DNA of 64,000 nucleotides from Streptomyces harbinensis. GTDB lineage: Bacteria > Actinomycetota > Actinomycetes > Streptomycetales > Streptomycetaceae. Every line of letters begins with the position of its first letter. Positions within the stretch are counted from its first letter, which is position 1. The notes under the pieces were generated by a model. The model saw only the letters and a program-made list of their open reading frames with translations, was not told the DNA's origin and searched no databases. Position numbers and translations under genes: made by a program. Of the stretch, positions 42,201-53,186 are shown in pieces. The stretch covers positions 269,185-333,184 of the forward strand of contig NZ_FPAB01000006.1 of NCBI RefSeq assembly GCF_900116145.1, read 5' to 3'.

Positions 42201-44239
42201 GCCTCCTGGACGCGTTCGCGGGCGTCGCCGCCGAGCAGCGGGGCCAGCGGTTCGGGGATGCGCAGCCCGAAGTCGTAGATCCAGGCGGTGGCGCCGTCGG
42301 TGGGCCGCAGTTCGTAGGGGCGCTCGTCGACGACCTCGACGCCGAGGTGCTGGAGCACCGGCAGGACGGCGGAGAGCGAGACGGGTTCGCCGCGCCGGTA
42401 GATCTTGAAGCGGCGTTCGCCGGTCGCGGCGCCGACGGGCTCGTACAGGTTGAGGGCGAAGTCGGCGCCGGGTTCGCCGGGCCGCAGCCCGAGGACGTAC
42501 TGGAGGTCGGCGACGGCGGCGCGCGGCGGGAAGTCCGCCTTGTAGCCCTCGGGGAAGGCGTTGTAGTAGCGGCGGCCCAGCTCGGCGGCCTGCTCCTCGC
42601 CGCACTCGGCGAGGAGCGCGTCGGTGAAGCCGTCGCTCCAGGACCGGGACGCCTCGGCCAGCCGGGCCTCGATGCGGTCGATGTCCGTCTCGGTCAGCTC
42701 GGGCAGTTCGGTGCCGGGTTCGACGCGGATGACGAAGTGCAGCCGGGAGAGCACCGATTCGGTGTTCCAGGCGGTGAAGTCGACGGAGGATCCGCCCAGT
42801 TCCTCGGTGAGGATGTCGATGAGGCGGATGCGTACCGAGGTGGTGTACCGGTCGCGCGGCAGGTAGACGAGCGCCGAGTAGTACCGGCCGTACTCGTCCT
42901 GGCGCAGGAACAGCCGCAGCCGGCGGCGTTCCTGGAGGTGCAGGACGGCGGTGGCGATGGAGCGCAGTGTCTCGACGCCGGTCTGGAAGAGTTCGTCGCG
43001 CGGGTAGGTCTCCAGGATCTGGAGCAGGTCGCGTCCGCTGTGCGAGTCGGGCGCGAAGCCGGCGGCCGACAGCACTTCGGAGACCTTGCGGCGGATGACG
43101 GGCACCCGGCGCACGGACTCGGTGTAGGCGGCGGACGAGAACAGGCCGAGGAAGCGCCGTTCGCCGATGACCCGGCCGTCCGCGTCGAACTTCTTCACCC
43201 CGATGTAGTCGAGGTAGGAGGGGCGGTGCACGGTGGCGCGGCTGTTGGCCTTGGTGAGGATGAGCAGCCGGGGCTCGCGGGCCTTGGCGCGCGCGGAGGG
43301 CGACAGCCGGGCGAAGGCGGGCGAGGCGGAGGGGTTCAGCGGCTCGGGGTAGGCGGGGTGGCCGTCGGGGTAGTGCTGCGGGTCGGAGCGCAGGATGCCC
43401 AGGCCGCTGCCGGGGACGGCGCGCAGTTCGTCGTGCTCGGCGCCGTCGTGCCGGGTCAGTTCGTACTCGCGGTAGCCGAGGAAGGTGAAGTGGTCGGCGG
43501 CCAGCCAGCGCAGCAGTTCGCGGGCCTCCTCCACCTCCTGGGTGCGCAGTTCGTCGGCCCCGGGCTCGGCGGGCAGTTCGTCGGCGATGCGCAGCGCGGC
43601 GCCGCGCATCTTCTGCCAGTCCTCGACGGCTTCGCGCACGTCGCCGAGGACGCGGCGCAGGTCGGTCTCGATGCGGACGAGGTCGTCGCGGTCGGTCTCG
43701 CGGTCGATCTCGACGTGGATCCAGGACTCGGTGACGGCGTCGTCGGGGAGTTCGGCCGGGTCGTAGGTGGTGGCGGCGGGGCCGAACGGGTCACGGCCGG
43801 CGTCGAGGACTTCCAGCAGCTTGCCGGTGACGTCGCGGCGCACGATCACCTGGGGGTGGATCACGATGTGGATGCCGCGTTCCTGGCGGGACAGTTCGTT
43901 GGTGACCGAGTCCACCAGGAACGGCATGTCGTCGGTGACGACTTCGACCACCGTGTGGCTGCACGTCCAGCCCATCTCGTCGACCGTGGGGGTGTAGACC
44001 CGCACATTGGCCGTGCCCTGCGGGCGGGTGGCGGCGAGCCGCAGATGGGCGCGGGCGGCGCCGTAGAGGTCGACGGGCTCGCGTCCGCTGACGTCCTCGG
44101 GCGAGATGTACTGGTAGTACCGCTGGAGGTAGGCCGAGAAGGCCGCGGCGTCCATGCCGGCCGGGCCCTGCTCCCCCACCCCTACCTCGGCGGCCTGTGC
44201 CAGCCGCGCGGCTTTGGCTTCATCCAGCTTGGTGTGCAT
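39266..44239 (-). CDS. gdhB: NAD-specific glutamate dehydrogenase, large 180-kDa class
   Basis: 1657 residues, the usual length for the Streptomyces class first described from S. clavuligerus (about 1650). An N-terminal 700-residue regulatory region (ACT-like parts) precedes the dehydrogenase core, in which VWVYSPRVEGVHLRFGKVARGGLRWSDR-type sequence, VPVGAKGGFVGKQ and ADKGTATFSDIANEVA are recognisable; the GGLRWSDR and GAKGGF motifs mark the glutamate/NAD domain. The enzyme oxidatively deaminates glutamate to 2-oxoglutarate and ammonium, mainly in catabolism. It is a monocistronic gene: a 283-nt leader region upstream and a strong hairpin downstream. The symbol follows use in other bacteria. 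Confidence 0.95.
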   Translation of the reverse strand: MHTKLDEAKAARLAQAAEVGVGEQGPAGMDAAAFSAYLQRYYQYISPEDVSGREPVDLYGAARAHLRLAATRPQGTANVRVYTPTVDEMGWTCSHTVVEVVTDDMPFLVDSVTNELSRQERGIHIVIHPQVIVRRDVTGKLLEVLDAGRDPFGPAATTYDPAELPDDAVTESWIHVEIDRETDRDDLVRIETDLRRVLGDVREAVEDWQKMRGAALRIADELPAEPGADELRTQEVEEARELLRWLAADHFTFLGYREYELTRHDGAEHDELRAVPGSGLGILRSDPQHYPDGHPAYPEPLNPSASPAFARLSPSARAKAREPRLLILTKANSRATVHRPSYLDYIGVKKFDADGRVIGERRFLGLFSSAAYTESVRRVPVIRRKVSEVLSAAGFAPDSHSGRDLLQILETYPRDELFQTGVETLRSIATAVLHLQERRRLRLFLRQDEYGRYYSALVYLPRDRYTTSVRIRLIDILTEELGGSSVDFTAWNTESVLSRLHFVIRVEPGTELPELTETDIDRIEARLAEASRSWSDGFTDALLAECGEEQAAELGRRYYNAFPEGYKADFPPRAAVADLQYVLGLRPGEPGADFALNLYEPVGAATGERRFKIYRRGEPVSLSAVLPVLQHLGVEVVDERPYELRPTDGATAWIYDFGLRIPEPLAPLLGGDARERVQEAFAAAWTGQTENDGINALVISAGLTWRQAMVLRAYSRYLWQAGARFARETMEATLRRNVHTTRLLVSLFEARLSPQRISAGRELTDGLLEELDGALEQVVNLDEDRILRAFLTVIKATLRCNYFQLDDEGNPHPYLSLKLDPQAIPDLPQPRPAYEIWVYSPRVEGVHLRFGKVARGGLRWSDRKEDFRTEILGLVKAQEVKNTVIVPVGAKGGFVGKQLPSPAEDRDAWLAEGIACYKTFISGLLDITDNLVDGKVTPPRDVVRHDGDDTYLVVAADKGTATFSDIANEVAQSYGFWLGDAFASGGSAGYDHKGMGITARGAWESVKRHFRQLGHDTQTQDFTVAGIGDMSGDVFGNGMLLSRHIRLVAAFDHRHIFLDPDPDAATGYAERQRLFDLPRSSWADYNTELLSKGGGIHARSAKSIAITPQVRTALGISPGIVSMTPAELMKAILKAPVDLLWNGGIGTYVKSSAETHADVGDKANDAIRIDGRDVRARVIGEGGNLGLTQRGRIEYAQSGGRCNTDAIDNSAGVDTSDHEVNIKILLNSLVAGGDLTIKQRNTLLAAMTDEVAELVLRNNYAQNVALSNSEANAPGLLLAHQRLMRKLTADGRLDRALEFLPDDEEIWERRAAGKGLTQPELSVLLAYAKLSVTADLIGSDLPDDPYVKRLLAQYFPTALRERFPERIEGHTLRREIITTLLVNDTVNTGGSSFVQRMGEESGASTEEIIRAHTASRAIFGLNAIWDAAERLDNQVAADVVTRLRLHSRRLVERGARWLLNNRPQPLQLADTIELFEERVGRVWAELPKLLRGQDLEWHGKMFDELVDNGVPADLAQQVAGFSAAFSALDIVAVADRSGRELFDVAEVYYHLSDQLGISQLQDRISELPRADRWQSMARTAIREDLYAAHQLIAADVLAAGEAEAGPEELYAAWAGRHAAILTRARATLREIQSSDSFDLANLSVAMRTMRTLLRSNR

Positions 44240-44482
44240 GTCCTCAGGCTCCTGTCGCGCGCCGTTGCGTGACGTCGGGAAACGGTCACCGGGCAGCGCT
44301 CGGTCTCACGTGACGGATGCTCCCGGCAGAACGGATCAGTGGCGGACCTCGCCCCGTGAACCGGGCCCCGAGGGGAGGCGGCACCGCCTCCTGCCGATAT
44401 CGCACTGATCACGTAGGCAAGGCTATCGCCCCCGATGGGACGAGCGGATGAGAACGGTGTGAACAAAATCGCAGTACAGGGC

Positions 44483-44519
44483 CGGGTCGGGGCGCACGGC
44501 GCGCCGCGCGACCCGGCGC
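44483..44519 (-). terminator. Terminator-like hairpin downstream of the HAD gene
   Basis: 9-bp outer arms (44483-44491 and 44511-44519) with further G+C pairing inside, just after the HAD stop at 44523 in the leftward direction. The rest of 44240-44482 is the presumed promoter and leader of the dehydrogenase; it also holds a short GAGGCGG/CCGCCTC hairpin near 44375-44392. Confidence 0.5.
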
Positions 44520-44522
44520 CGC

Positions 44523-45212
44523 TCATGCGGCCAGTTCCGCTGCCAGGGCGACCGCGTCCGCGAGGCTGTCCACGACGGGGACCCCGGCGCGTTGGAGGCT
44601 GCGGCGGCTGTGCGATCCGCCTGTATACAACACGGCGTGCGCCCCGATGTGCGCGGCGGCCAGCGCGTCGTCGGTGGCGTCGCCGATGACGACGGTGCGC
44701 TCCGGGGGGACGGAGCCGAGGGCGGCCAGGTGACGGGCCATCTGCTCGGCCTTGCCGGTCCTGTTGCCCTCGCCGGTGCTGCCGTCGACGCGGGTGAAGT
44801 GGCCGGCGATGCCGAGCCGGGTGACCAGCGGGGTGAGCTGGTCGTGCAGGGCGAGGGAGCACAGCGACTGGGTGTGGCCGGCGCGCTGCCAGGAGAGCAG
44901 CAGGTCGGTGGCGCCCTCGGTGAGCGCGGCGCGGCCGGCGTGCTGGGCGTAGTGCCGCTGGAAGGCGCCGTCGAGCCGTTCCCACTCGGGGCCGCTCAGC
45001 TCGCGGCCGAGGAGACGCTGGTAGAAGCGGGGTATGGGGACGCAGTACTCGTCGCGGTAGCGCTCCACGGTGATGGGTCCGGCCTCGAAGACGGCGAGGC
45101 AGGCGTTGACGGACTCGACGACGACGTCGGTGTCGTGCAGGAGGGTGCCGTTCCAGTCCCACACGATGTGGGCGGCCCGGTGCGGGGCGGCGGTCTGGGT
45201 GTCCACAAGCAT
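44523..45212 (-). CDS. HAD superfamily phosphatase
   Basis: 229 residues from the ATG at 45212; the open frame continues upstream into the next gene but MLVDTQTAAPHRAAHIVWDWNGTLL gives the right fold start. HAD motif I is DWNGTLLHDTD (Asp nucleophile near residue 19), motif II lies near SLALHDQL, motif III in GNRTGKAEQ, and motif IV in VVIGDATDDALAA. The cap pattern is that of phosphoglycolate-phosphatase-like subfamily I enzymes. Substrate unknown. Same strand as the DUF6912-type gene, 40 nt downstream. Confidence 0.85.
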   Translation of the reverse strand: MLVDTQTAAPHRAAHIVWDWNGTLLHDTDVVVESVNACLAVFEAGPITVERYRDEYCVPIPRFYQRLLGRELSGPEWERLDGAFQRHYAQHAGRAALTEGATDLLLSWQRAGHTQSLCSLALHDQLTPLVTRLGIAGHFTRVDGSTGEGNRTGKAEQMARHLAALGSVPPERTVVIGDATDDALAAAHIGAHAVLYTGGSHSRRSLQRAGVPVVDSLADAVALAAELAA

Positions 45213-45252
45213 GGTTCCGACGGTACGGGGCGGCGCCGGGCGGTGCGAGCCG

Positions 45253-45714
45253 TTAAGGGAGGAGGTGGGGGATCTCCTGGACGCCGTACCAGAGCAGTTC
45301 GTGGCCGGGGTCGTCGGCGTCCGTACCGCCTGCGAGGGCGGCGGCGATGTCGGGTTCGGCGGTGGCGGAGTCGAGGTGGACGGCGGCGAGCCGGGCCAGC
45401 GGGACGGGCGCGGTGAGGATGACGGCGCCGGGTGCGCCGGGGTCGGTGCCGGGTACGACGGCGCGGTCGGGGACCTCGGCGGCGAGGACGACACGGCGCC
45501 GGGGCGCGGCGGGGTCGGCGGCGAGCAGCCGCAGCGAGGCGTCGGCGGCTTCGCCGAGCGCGGCGTACTCCAGTTCCTCCTCGTCCGCGTCCCCTCCGTA
45601 CCAGGCGCGCAGCGCGGGGGTGACGGCGACGGCGGCCAGCGGCGCGGGTCCCCGTTCTCCCGTCCGGTGCAGGGCGGCGAGCCCGGGGAGGGTGAGGGGG
45701 AGGTAGACGCGCAT
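45253..45714 (-). CDS. DUF6912-like hypothetical protein
   Basis: 153 residues. It starts MRVYLPLTLPGLAAL, is Ala/Glu-rich with alternating strands and helices (RRRVVLAAEVPDRAVV, GAVILTAPVPLARLAAVHLDS), and ends LLWYGVQEIPHLL. I recall this pattern as a conserved actinobacterial protein encoded between the HAD gene and the Rv3235-type gene. No catalytic motif is visible. Divergent from the Rv3235-type gene across 117 nt. Confidence 0.75.
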   Translation of the reverse strand: MRVYLPLTLPGLAALHRTGERGPAPLAAVAVTPALRAWYGGDADEEELEYAALGEAADASLRLLAADPAAPRRRVVLAAEVPDRAVVPGTDPGAPGAVILTAPVPLARLAAVHLDSATAEPDIAAALAGGTDADDPGHELLWYGVQEIPHLLP

Positions 45715-45831
45715 GGACTGCCGCTTTCATCACAGGACTTGACGGGTGCGATCCCAGGGTACGCCTTGCCGCTCCGCTGTCGGCTGACTACACTGCGTCA
45801 TAGTTACTCGTGAGTAGATACAGGGGGCGGC

Positions 45832-46341
45832 GTGCGTACCACCACCGGGCCGAGCAGGATCGACCGACGCCGCCGTACCGGTGCGGGGCCCGCGCCCCGC
45901 ACCCGGCGCACCGACTCCCGGCGCCCCGGCGTACCGCTGCCCCGCAGGGGCGGCACCGCCGTCGGGCCGCCGCGCTGGTTCGCCGAACGGCTGCTGCTGA
46001 TCCTCAGCGGGCGCCGGCCCGTCCACCTGCTGATGGGCCACACCACGCCCGAGGCGTACGAGGCGCTGGCCCGCGCCGCCGACCATCCGCCGCTGGGCAG
46101 CTGGGGCATCCCGGTGCTGCGCCGGGTGGACGCCACCAGCCCGGCCTCCGGGGTGCTCGAAGCGTTCGCCCGGGTGACGGAGGGCGACCGCACCCGGGCC
46201 ATCGCCTTCCGCCTGGAGGAGGCCGCCCCGGGCAACTGGCGGTGCGCGGCGCTGGAGCTGGACACGATGCACCCCGGGCACCAGGACCCGCCGCATCCCA
46301 CCGCCCCGCCCGCCCGCCGCATCGACGGCAGCCGCCGCTGA
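45832..46341 (+). CDS. Rv3235-family protein
   Basis: 169 residues from a GTG after AGGGGGCGGC. A disordered Arg/Pro-rich N-terminus (1-45) leads to a conserved domain: WFAERLLLILSGRRPVHLLMGHTTPEAYEALA, then PPLGSWGIPVLRRVDATSP and a C-terminal strand region RTRAIAFRLEEA. Actinobacterial Rv3235-family genes usually lie beside secA, as here (convergent). Function unknown; the position suggests a link to secretion, not tested. Confidence 0.8.
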   Translation: MRTTTGPSRIDRRRRTGAGPAPRTRRTDSRRPGVPLPRRGGTAVGPPRWFAERLLLILSGRRPVHLLMGHTTPEAYEALARAADHPPLGSWGIPVLRRVDATSPASGVLEAFARVTEGDRTRAIAFRLEEAAPGNWRCAALELDTMHPGHQDPPHPTAPPARRIDGSRR

Positions 46342-46417
46342 ACCGGCCGGGCCGGCCGGGCCGGGAACAGCGGCCCGGCACCGCAACACCGCCCCCGTAC
46401 ACCGCCCCCGCACGCCG

Positions 46418-46459
46418 GAGGGGCGGCGGTACCGGCTTCCGCCGGCCCCGCCGCCCCTC
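46418..46459. terminator. Bidirectional terminator hairpin between Rv3235-type gene and secA
   Basis: Perfect 12-bp outer stem (46418-46429 with 46448-46459) with a further CCGG/CCGG pairing inside the loop, in the gap between convergent genes. Confidence 0.6.
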
Positions 46460-46483
46460 GTCACCGCTGCCGCGGCCCGTGCG

Positions 46484-49276
<2,793 letters not shown>

Positions 49277-49399
49277 GAGGGCTGGTCTCCTTGGGTCGGG
49301 CCTGCTGGGACGCGGGCACAGCGAGAATGGCCCCGCCGCACCGGCCATGGTATGCGAGCGCCGACGCGACTGTCAGTGGTCGGCCCTACGATCGCCACC

Positions 49400-50620
49400 A
49401 TGACTGTTGCTCCTGCCCGCCTGACCGCCGATGAGGCCCGCCGGATCGCGCTGCGCGCCCAGGGACTGCTCGGCGCGGTGGACCGCCGGGCCGGGGTGCG
49501 CGGCGTCCTGCGCCACCTCGGTCAGATCCAGCTCGACACCATCTCGGTGCTGGCCCGCTCGCACGAACTGCTGCCGTACGCGCGGCTGGGCGCGGTCGGC
49601 CGGCAGGCGGTGGAGGAGGCGTACTGGTCGGGCGGCACCTCGTTCGAGTACTGGTCGCACGCCGCGTGCGTGCTGCCCATCGAGGAGTGGCCGCTGTTCG
49701 CCTTCCGGCGCCGCGCCTTCCGCGCGCGCGAGTCCTGGTACCACGGGCTGCCCGAGGGCGTGTACCAGCGGGTCGTGGACCAGCTGCGCGCGGAGGGCCC
49801 GCTGACCGCCACCGAGCTGGGCGGCGCGAAGAACGGCGGCCCCTGGTGGGACTGGAGCGACGCCAAGGTCGCCGTCGAGCGGGCACTCATGTTCGGGGAG
49901 GTGGTGTGTGTCGAGCGCCGCGGCTGGAAGCGGGTGTACGACCTGGCCGAGCGGGCCGTCCCCGACGCGCTGCTGCACGACGACCTGGACGACGCCGCCT
50001 GTCTGCGCCGGCTGGTCGCCCAGGCGGGCGCCGCGCTCGGCGTGGCCACCCAGGCCGACCTGGCCGACTACCACCGGCTGAAGACCGCCCAGGTCGCCTC
50101 GGTCGTCGCGGACTCCGGCCTGGTGGAGGTCACGGTGGACGGCTGGGCCCCGGCGGGCGGACGCGCGGAGGGCCGGCACCGGGTCTGGGCCGACCCGCGG
50201 GCCCTGGAGAGCGCGCCGCGCGGCCGGCACCGCACCACGCTGCTCTCCCCGTTCGACTCGCTGATCTGGGACCGCGCCCGCACCGAGCGGATCTTCGGCT
50301 TCGTGCACCGGCTGGAGGCGTACGTGCCCCGGCCGCGCCGCGTCTACGGCTACTTCGCCATGCCCCTGCTGTCCGGCGGCCGGCTGCTGGGCCGGGTGGA
50401 CCCGGCCCGCGAGGGCGCCACGCTCGTCGCCCGGCACGCCGCGTTCGAGGGCGGCCCCGAGCGGGCCGCGAAGTCGGTGCCGGCGATGGCCGAGGCCCTG
50501 GTGGAGGCGGCGTCCTGGGTGGGCGCCGAGGCGGTCCGGGTGGAGCGCACCACCCCCGAGGAGTTGCACGTCCCGCTGGAACGCGAGCTGGCCGCGGCCT
50601 TCCGCGCCGCCTACCGGTAA
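49400..50620 (+). CDS. YcaQ/AlkZ-like winged-helix DNA glycosylase
   Basis: 406 residues from the ATG at 49400; the open frame extends far upstream antisense to secA and is a shadow. Family markers: LGQIQLDTISVLARSHEL (about 35-52), EYWSHAACVLP, RLLGRVDPA and EAVRVERT. The motif QLD fits the Q-x-D active-site pattern of the YcaQ-like branch; the AlkZ branch has Q-x-Q. Such enzymes unhook bulky or cross-linked DNA bases. It is divergent from secA and ends 9 nt before the convergent regulator gene. Confidence 0.82.
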   Translation: MTVAPARLTADEARRIALRAQGLLGAVDRRAGVRGVLRHLGQIQLDTISVLARSHELLPYARLGAVGRQAVEEAYWSGGTSFEYWSHAACVLPIEEWPLFAFRRRAFRARESWYHGLPEGVYQRVVDQLRAEGPLTATELGGAKNGGPWWDWSDAKVAVERALMFGEVVCVERRGWKRVYDLAERAVPDALLHDDLDDAACLRRLVAQAGAALGVATQADLADYHRLKTAQVASVVADSGLVEVTVDGWAPAGGRAEGRHRVWADPRALESAPRGRHRTTLLSPFDSLIWDRARTERIFGFVHRLEAYVPRPRRVYGYFAMPLLSGGRLLGRVDPAREGATLVARHAAFEGGPERAAKSVPAMAEALVEAASWVGAEAVRVERTTPEELHVPLERELAAAFRAAYR

Positions 50621-50629
50621 GGGGGCGTT

Positions 50630-51418
50630 CTAGCCGGTCTCCAGATCCAGGATCTTCTCCCGCATCGCGTACACCACGGCCTCCATCCTGGAGTGCAGCT
50701 GCAGCTTCTCCAGGATGTTGCGCACATGGTTCTTCACGGTGTTCTCGGAGATGAACAGCGCCTTGGCGATGTCCCGGTTGTTCTTCCCGGTGGCCACCAG
50801 CTTCAGCACCTCCAGCTCCCGGTCGGTGAGCTTGGGCGCCGGGACCAGCCGCCGCTCGTCGGTGCGCTGGATCATCGACTTGAACTCGGTGAGCAGCTTG
50901 GCCGCCATCGACGGGCTGATCTGCGACTGACCGTCCGCCACCGCCCGGATCGCGGCGGTCACCTCGTCGGTGGAGATCTCCTTCAGCAGATACCCGGTCG
51001 CCCCGGCCTTGATCGCGTCATAGAGATCGGCTTCCTCGTCGCTGATCGTCAGCATGATGATCCGCGCGCTGGGGGCCACCTCCTTGATCGAGGTGCACGC
51101 CTCGATCCCGCCCCGGCGCGGCATCCGCACATCCATCAGCACGATGTCGGGCAGCAGGTCGGCGGCCTTCTCCACGGCCTCGGCGCCGTCCCCGGCCTCC
51201 CCGATGACCTGGATGTCCTCCTCCTGCGCCAGCACGATCTCCAGACCGCGCCGGAACAGCTCGTGGTCGTCCACGACCAGCACCCGGATCGGCTCCCGGC
51301 GGGTGGGCACACCGTCCATACCGTCCGTACTCTCCGTCTCCGGCGCGCCGTCCGGCAGGACCCGCCGCTCCCGCGCCGGCCCGGTGCGGGGCATCACGGG
51401 TCCGAAGCCGTCCACCAT
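50630..51418 (-). CDS. Orphan NarL/LuxR-type response regulator
   Basis: 262 residues from the ATG at 51418, preceded by AGGGGGATACGACG; upstream in-frame starts lack a site. A 40-residue variable leader, then the receiver: VLVVDDHELFRRGLEIVLAQEEDI, phospho-Asp in PDIVLMDVRMPRRGG, Thr in IIMLTISDEEAD, Lys in GYLLKEIS. The C-terminal LuxR HTH is LTDRELEVLKLVATGKNNRDIAKALFISENTVKNHVRNILEKL. No histidine kinase gene is adjacent. The nearest same-strand neighbour is hpf, about 140 nt upstream. Confidence 0.92.
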   Translation of the reverse strand: MVDGFGPVMPRTGPARERRVLPDGAPETESTDGMDGVPTRREPIRVLVVDDHELFRRGLEIVLAQEEDIQVIGEAGDGAEAVEKAADLLPDIVLMDVRMPRRGGIEACTSIKEVAPSARIIMLTISDEEADLYDAIKAGATGYLLKEISTDEVTAAIRAVADGQSQISPSMAAKLLTEFKSMIQRTDERRLVPAPKLTDRELEVLKLVATGKNNRDIAKALFISENTVKNHVRNILEKLQLHSRMEAVVYAMREKILDLETG

Positions 51419-51508
51419 CGTCGTATCCCCCTGCACAGGCCGGTACCGCCCACCGGACAACGGATGGCCACCGTAAGCCGGTTGGCACGCCCATGATTCC
51501 ATGACGGA

Positions 51509-51543
51509 CGCCCCCGCCGGATCCACGATCCGGCCCGGGGGCG
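51509..51543 (-). terminator. Terminator-like hairpin downstream of hpf
   Basis: Stem formed by 51509-51523 and 51527-51543 with a 3-nt loop and a 2-nt bulge in the right arm, 16 nt after the hpf stop at 51559 (leftward). Confidence 0.55.
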
Positions 51544-51558
51544 CCCCTCGGAGCGGCC

Positions 51559-52257
51559 TCAGCCGCCCAGCACCGCTCCCGCGCCGACCGGGGCCTGCTC
51601 GGCCAGCGGGTCACCCTCCAGGTGGATCACGCCGTAGTCGTACCCGTGCCGCCGGTAGACCACGCTCGGCAGCTTGGTGTCGATGTCCACGAACAGATAG
51701 AAGTCGTGGCCCACCAGCTCCATCTCCTCCAGCGCCTGTTCCAGCGACATGGGGGCGGCCGTGTGGGTCTTCTCCCGGACGACGAGCGGCCCGTCGCCCT
51801 GGACGACGATCGAGCCCGCGCGGCGCACCGGCACCGCGGGCTCCTCCGGCTCCCGTGGGCCGACCTCCAGCTCGCCCTCGTCGTTGATCACCGCCGCGTC
51901 GCGGACGGCCGCCCCCACCTCACTGGCGGGGATGCGCCCCTTGCCGCGACGGCACTTGCGCTTGTCGTGCTGCCTGCGCAACCGGGCTTCCAGCTTCTCG
52001 ACGGCCAGGTCGAGCGCGCCGTAGGGATCGGCCGCCGACGCCTCGGCGCGGACCACGGGCCCGCGGTGGCGCAGGGTGATCTCCACCCGGTCGGAACGGT
52101 CTGCCTGGCGTGGGTTGTGCTCCTTGGACACTTCCACGTCGAGGCTGGTCACCTTGCCGTCGAATTTCTGGATGCGGTCCAGCTTCAGCTTGTCGGCCAC
52201 GTGCCGCCGGAATCGCTCCGGCACCTCGGTCTTGCGGCCCTTGACGACGATGTCCAC
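51559..52257 (-). CDS. hpf: Ribosome hibernation promoting factor, long form
   Basis: 232 residues from the GTG at 52257 (VDIVVKGRKTEVPERF), with GGAG 6 nt upstream; a 60-codon open extension lacks similarity and is excluded. N-terminal ribosome-binding domain (residues 1-105; VEVSKEHNPRQADRSDRVEITLRHRGPVVRAEA) and C-terminal dimerisation domain (about 170-225; MSLEQALEEMELVGHDFYLFVD, SVVYRRHGYDYGVIHLE). Long HPF joins two 70S ribosomes into inactive 100S particles during stationary phase or stress. The 157-nt upstream gap probably holds its promoter. Confidence 0.93.
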   Translation of the reverse strand: MDIVVKGRKTEVPERFRRHVADKLKLDRIQKFDGKVTSLDVEVSKEHNPRQADRSDRVEITLRHRGPVVRAEASAADPYGALDLAVEKLEARLRRQHDKRKCRRGKGRIPASEVGAAVRDAAVINDEGELEVGPREPEEPAVPVRRAGSIVVQGDGPLVVREKTHTAAPMSLEQALEEMELVGHDFYLFVDIDTKLPSVVYRRHGYDYGVIHLEGDPLAEQAPVGAGAVLGG

Positions 52258-52414
52258 GCAGAACTCCGTTCCCGGAACGCCCCGCCTGCGCCGGCGAAGC
52301 GGCTCCCTTGGTACAGAACGAATATGAACTTTTACGGTGGTTGGTACCACCACGCCTTGTTTCGAACGTACCTCCAATGGCGCACTCTCGGCACCCTTAC
52401 CAACGCGTAGTTCC

Positions 52415-53146
52415 CTACCCACGTTCCCCAGGGGCACTCCGTGTCCCCGCGACCACCGCCGCGCCCAGCAGCCGGCCGCCCGCCGCCCGGACCGCCCGCG
52501 CGGCCTCGGCCAGGGACGCCCCGGTGGTCACCACGTCGTCCACCAGCACCACCGGATCACCCGCCGGCAGCGCCCGGCCACCCTCCGCCGTCAGTGCGCC
52601 CGCCAGATTGGCCCTGCGTGCCCCCGCGCCGAGACCCGCCTGATCGGCCACCGCCCGCGTCTGCCGCAGCACCGGCAGCACCCGCACCGCGCACCCCTCG
52701 CGCCGCAGCCTCGCCGCCGCGGCCAGCGCGATCCGGCGCACCGGGTCGTGCCCGCGCCGCGCGGTGGCCGCCCGCGCCGACGGCACCGGTACCAGCGCCA
52801 GCACCCGGCCCGTACCCGGCCGCGCCGTCCGGTCGCCGTCCGCCCGCACCGCCCCTACGCTCAGCGCCAGCGCCCGGCCCAGCGGCGCGGCCAGGGACAG
52901 CGCGCCCCGCTCCTTGTGCGCCAGCAGCACGGCCCTGGGCGGCCCCGCGTACTCCACCGCGGCGTACACCACCGGAAGCCCCGCCGGCTCCGGCACGGGC
53001 CGCACGGGGCGCGGCACGGCGCCCGCCCCGCACAGCAGGGCCCGGCAGCCCCCGCACAGCACCGCCCGTGCCGTACCGCAGCCGGCACAGACGGCGGGCA
53101 GCACCAGGCCGCCCAGCTCCCGCCACAGGCCCCGCAAGGTCTCCAC
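52415..53146 (-). CDS. ComF-family phosphoribosyltransferase
   Basis: 243 residues. An N-terminal zinc ribbon (CAGCGTARAVLCGGC, about 20-34) and a C-terminal PRTase fold: VPVPSARAATARRGHDPVRRIA, QTRAVADQAGLGAGARRANL, and the PRPP loop VVLVDDVVTTGASL (about 200-213). ComF proteins help DNA uptake in competent bacteria, but their role in Streptomyces is unclear. It lies 40 nt downstream of lpqB and is probably in the mtrAB-lpqB transcript. Confidence 0.9.
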   Translation of the reverse strand: METLRGLWRELGGLVLPAVCAGCGTARAVLCGGCRALLCGAGAVPRPVRPVPEPAGLPVVYAAVEYAGPPRAVLLAHKERGALSLAAPLGRALALSVGAVRADGDRTARPGTGRVLALVPVPSARAATARRGHDPVRRIALAAAARLRREGCAVRVLPVLRQTRAVADQAGLGAGARRANLAGALTAEGGRALPAGDPVVLVDDVVTTGASLAEAARAVRAAGGRLLGAAVVAGTRSAPGERG

Positions 53147-53186
53147 CGCTCCACCGTCCCGCCCGCGCGGGCCGGGTTCTCCGGCC

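Noticed and set aside
39389..44272. Open frame of 1627 codons antisense to the glutamate dehydrogenase gene
   Set aside because: It mirrors the dehydrogenase frame. Its translation is Val/Gly/Leu/Asp-rich without domain structure, as expected for the complement of a very G+C-rich gene with few stop codons.
44240..44482. tRNA or structured RNA upstream of the glutamate dehydrogenase gene
   Set aside because: Short hairpins are present but there is no cloverleaf, no TPsiC-arm sequence and no CCA-adjacent acceptor pattern.
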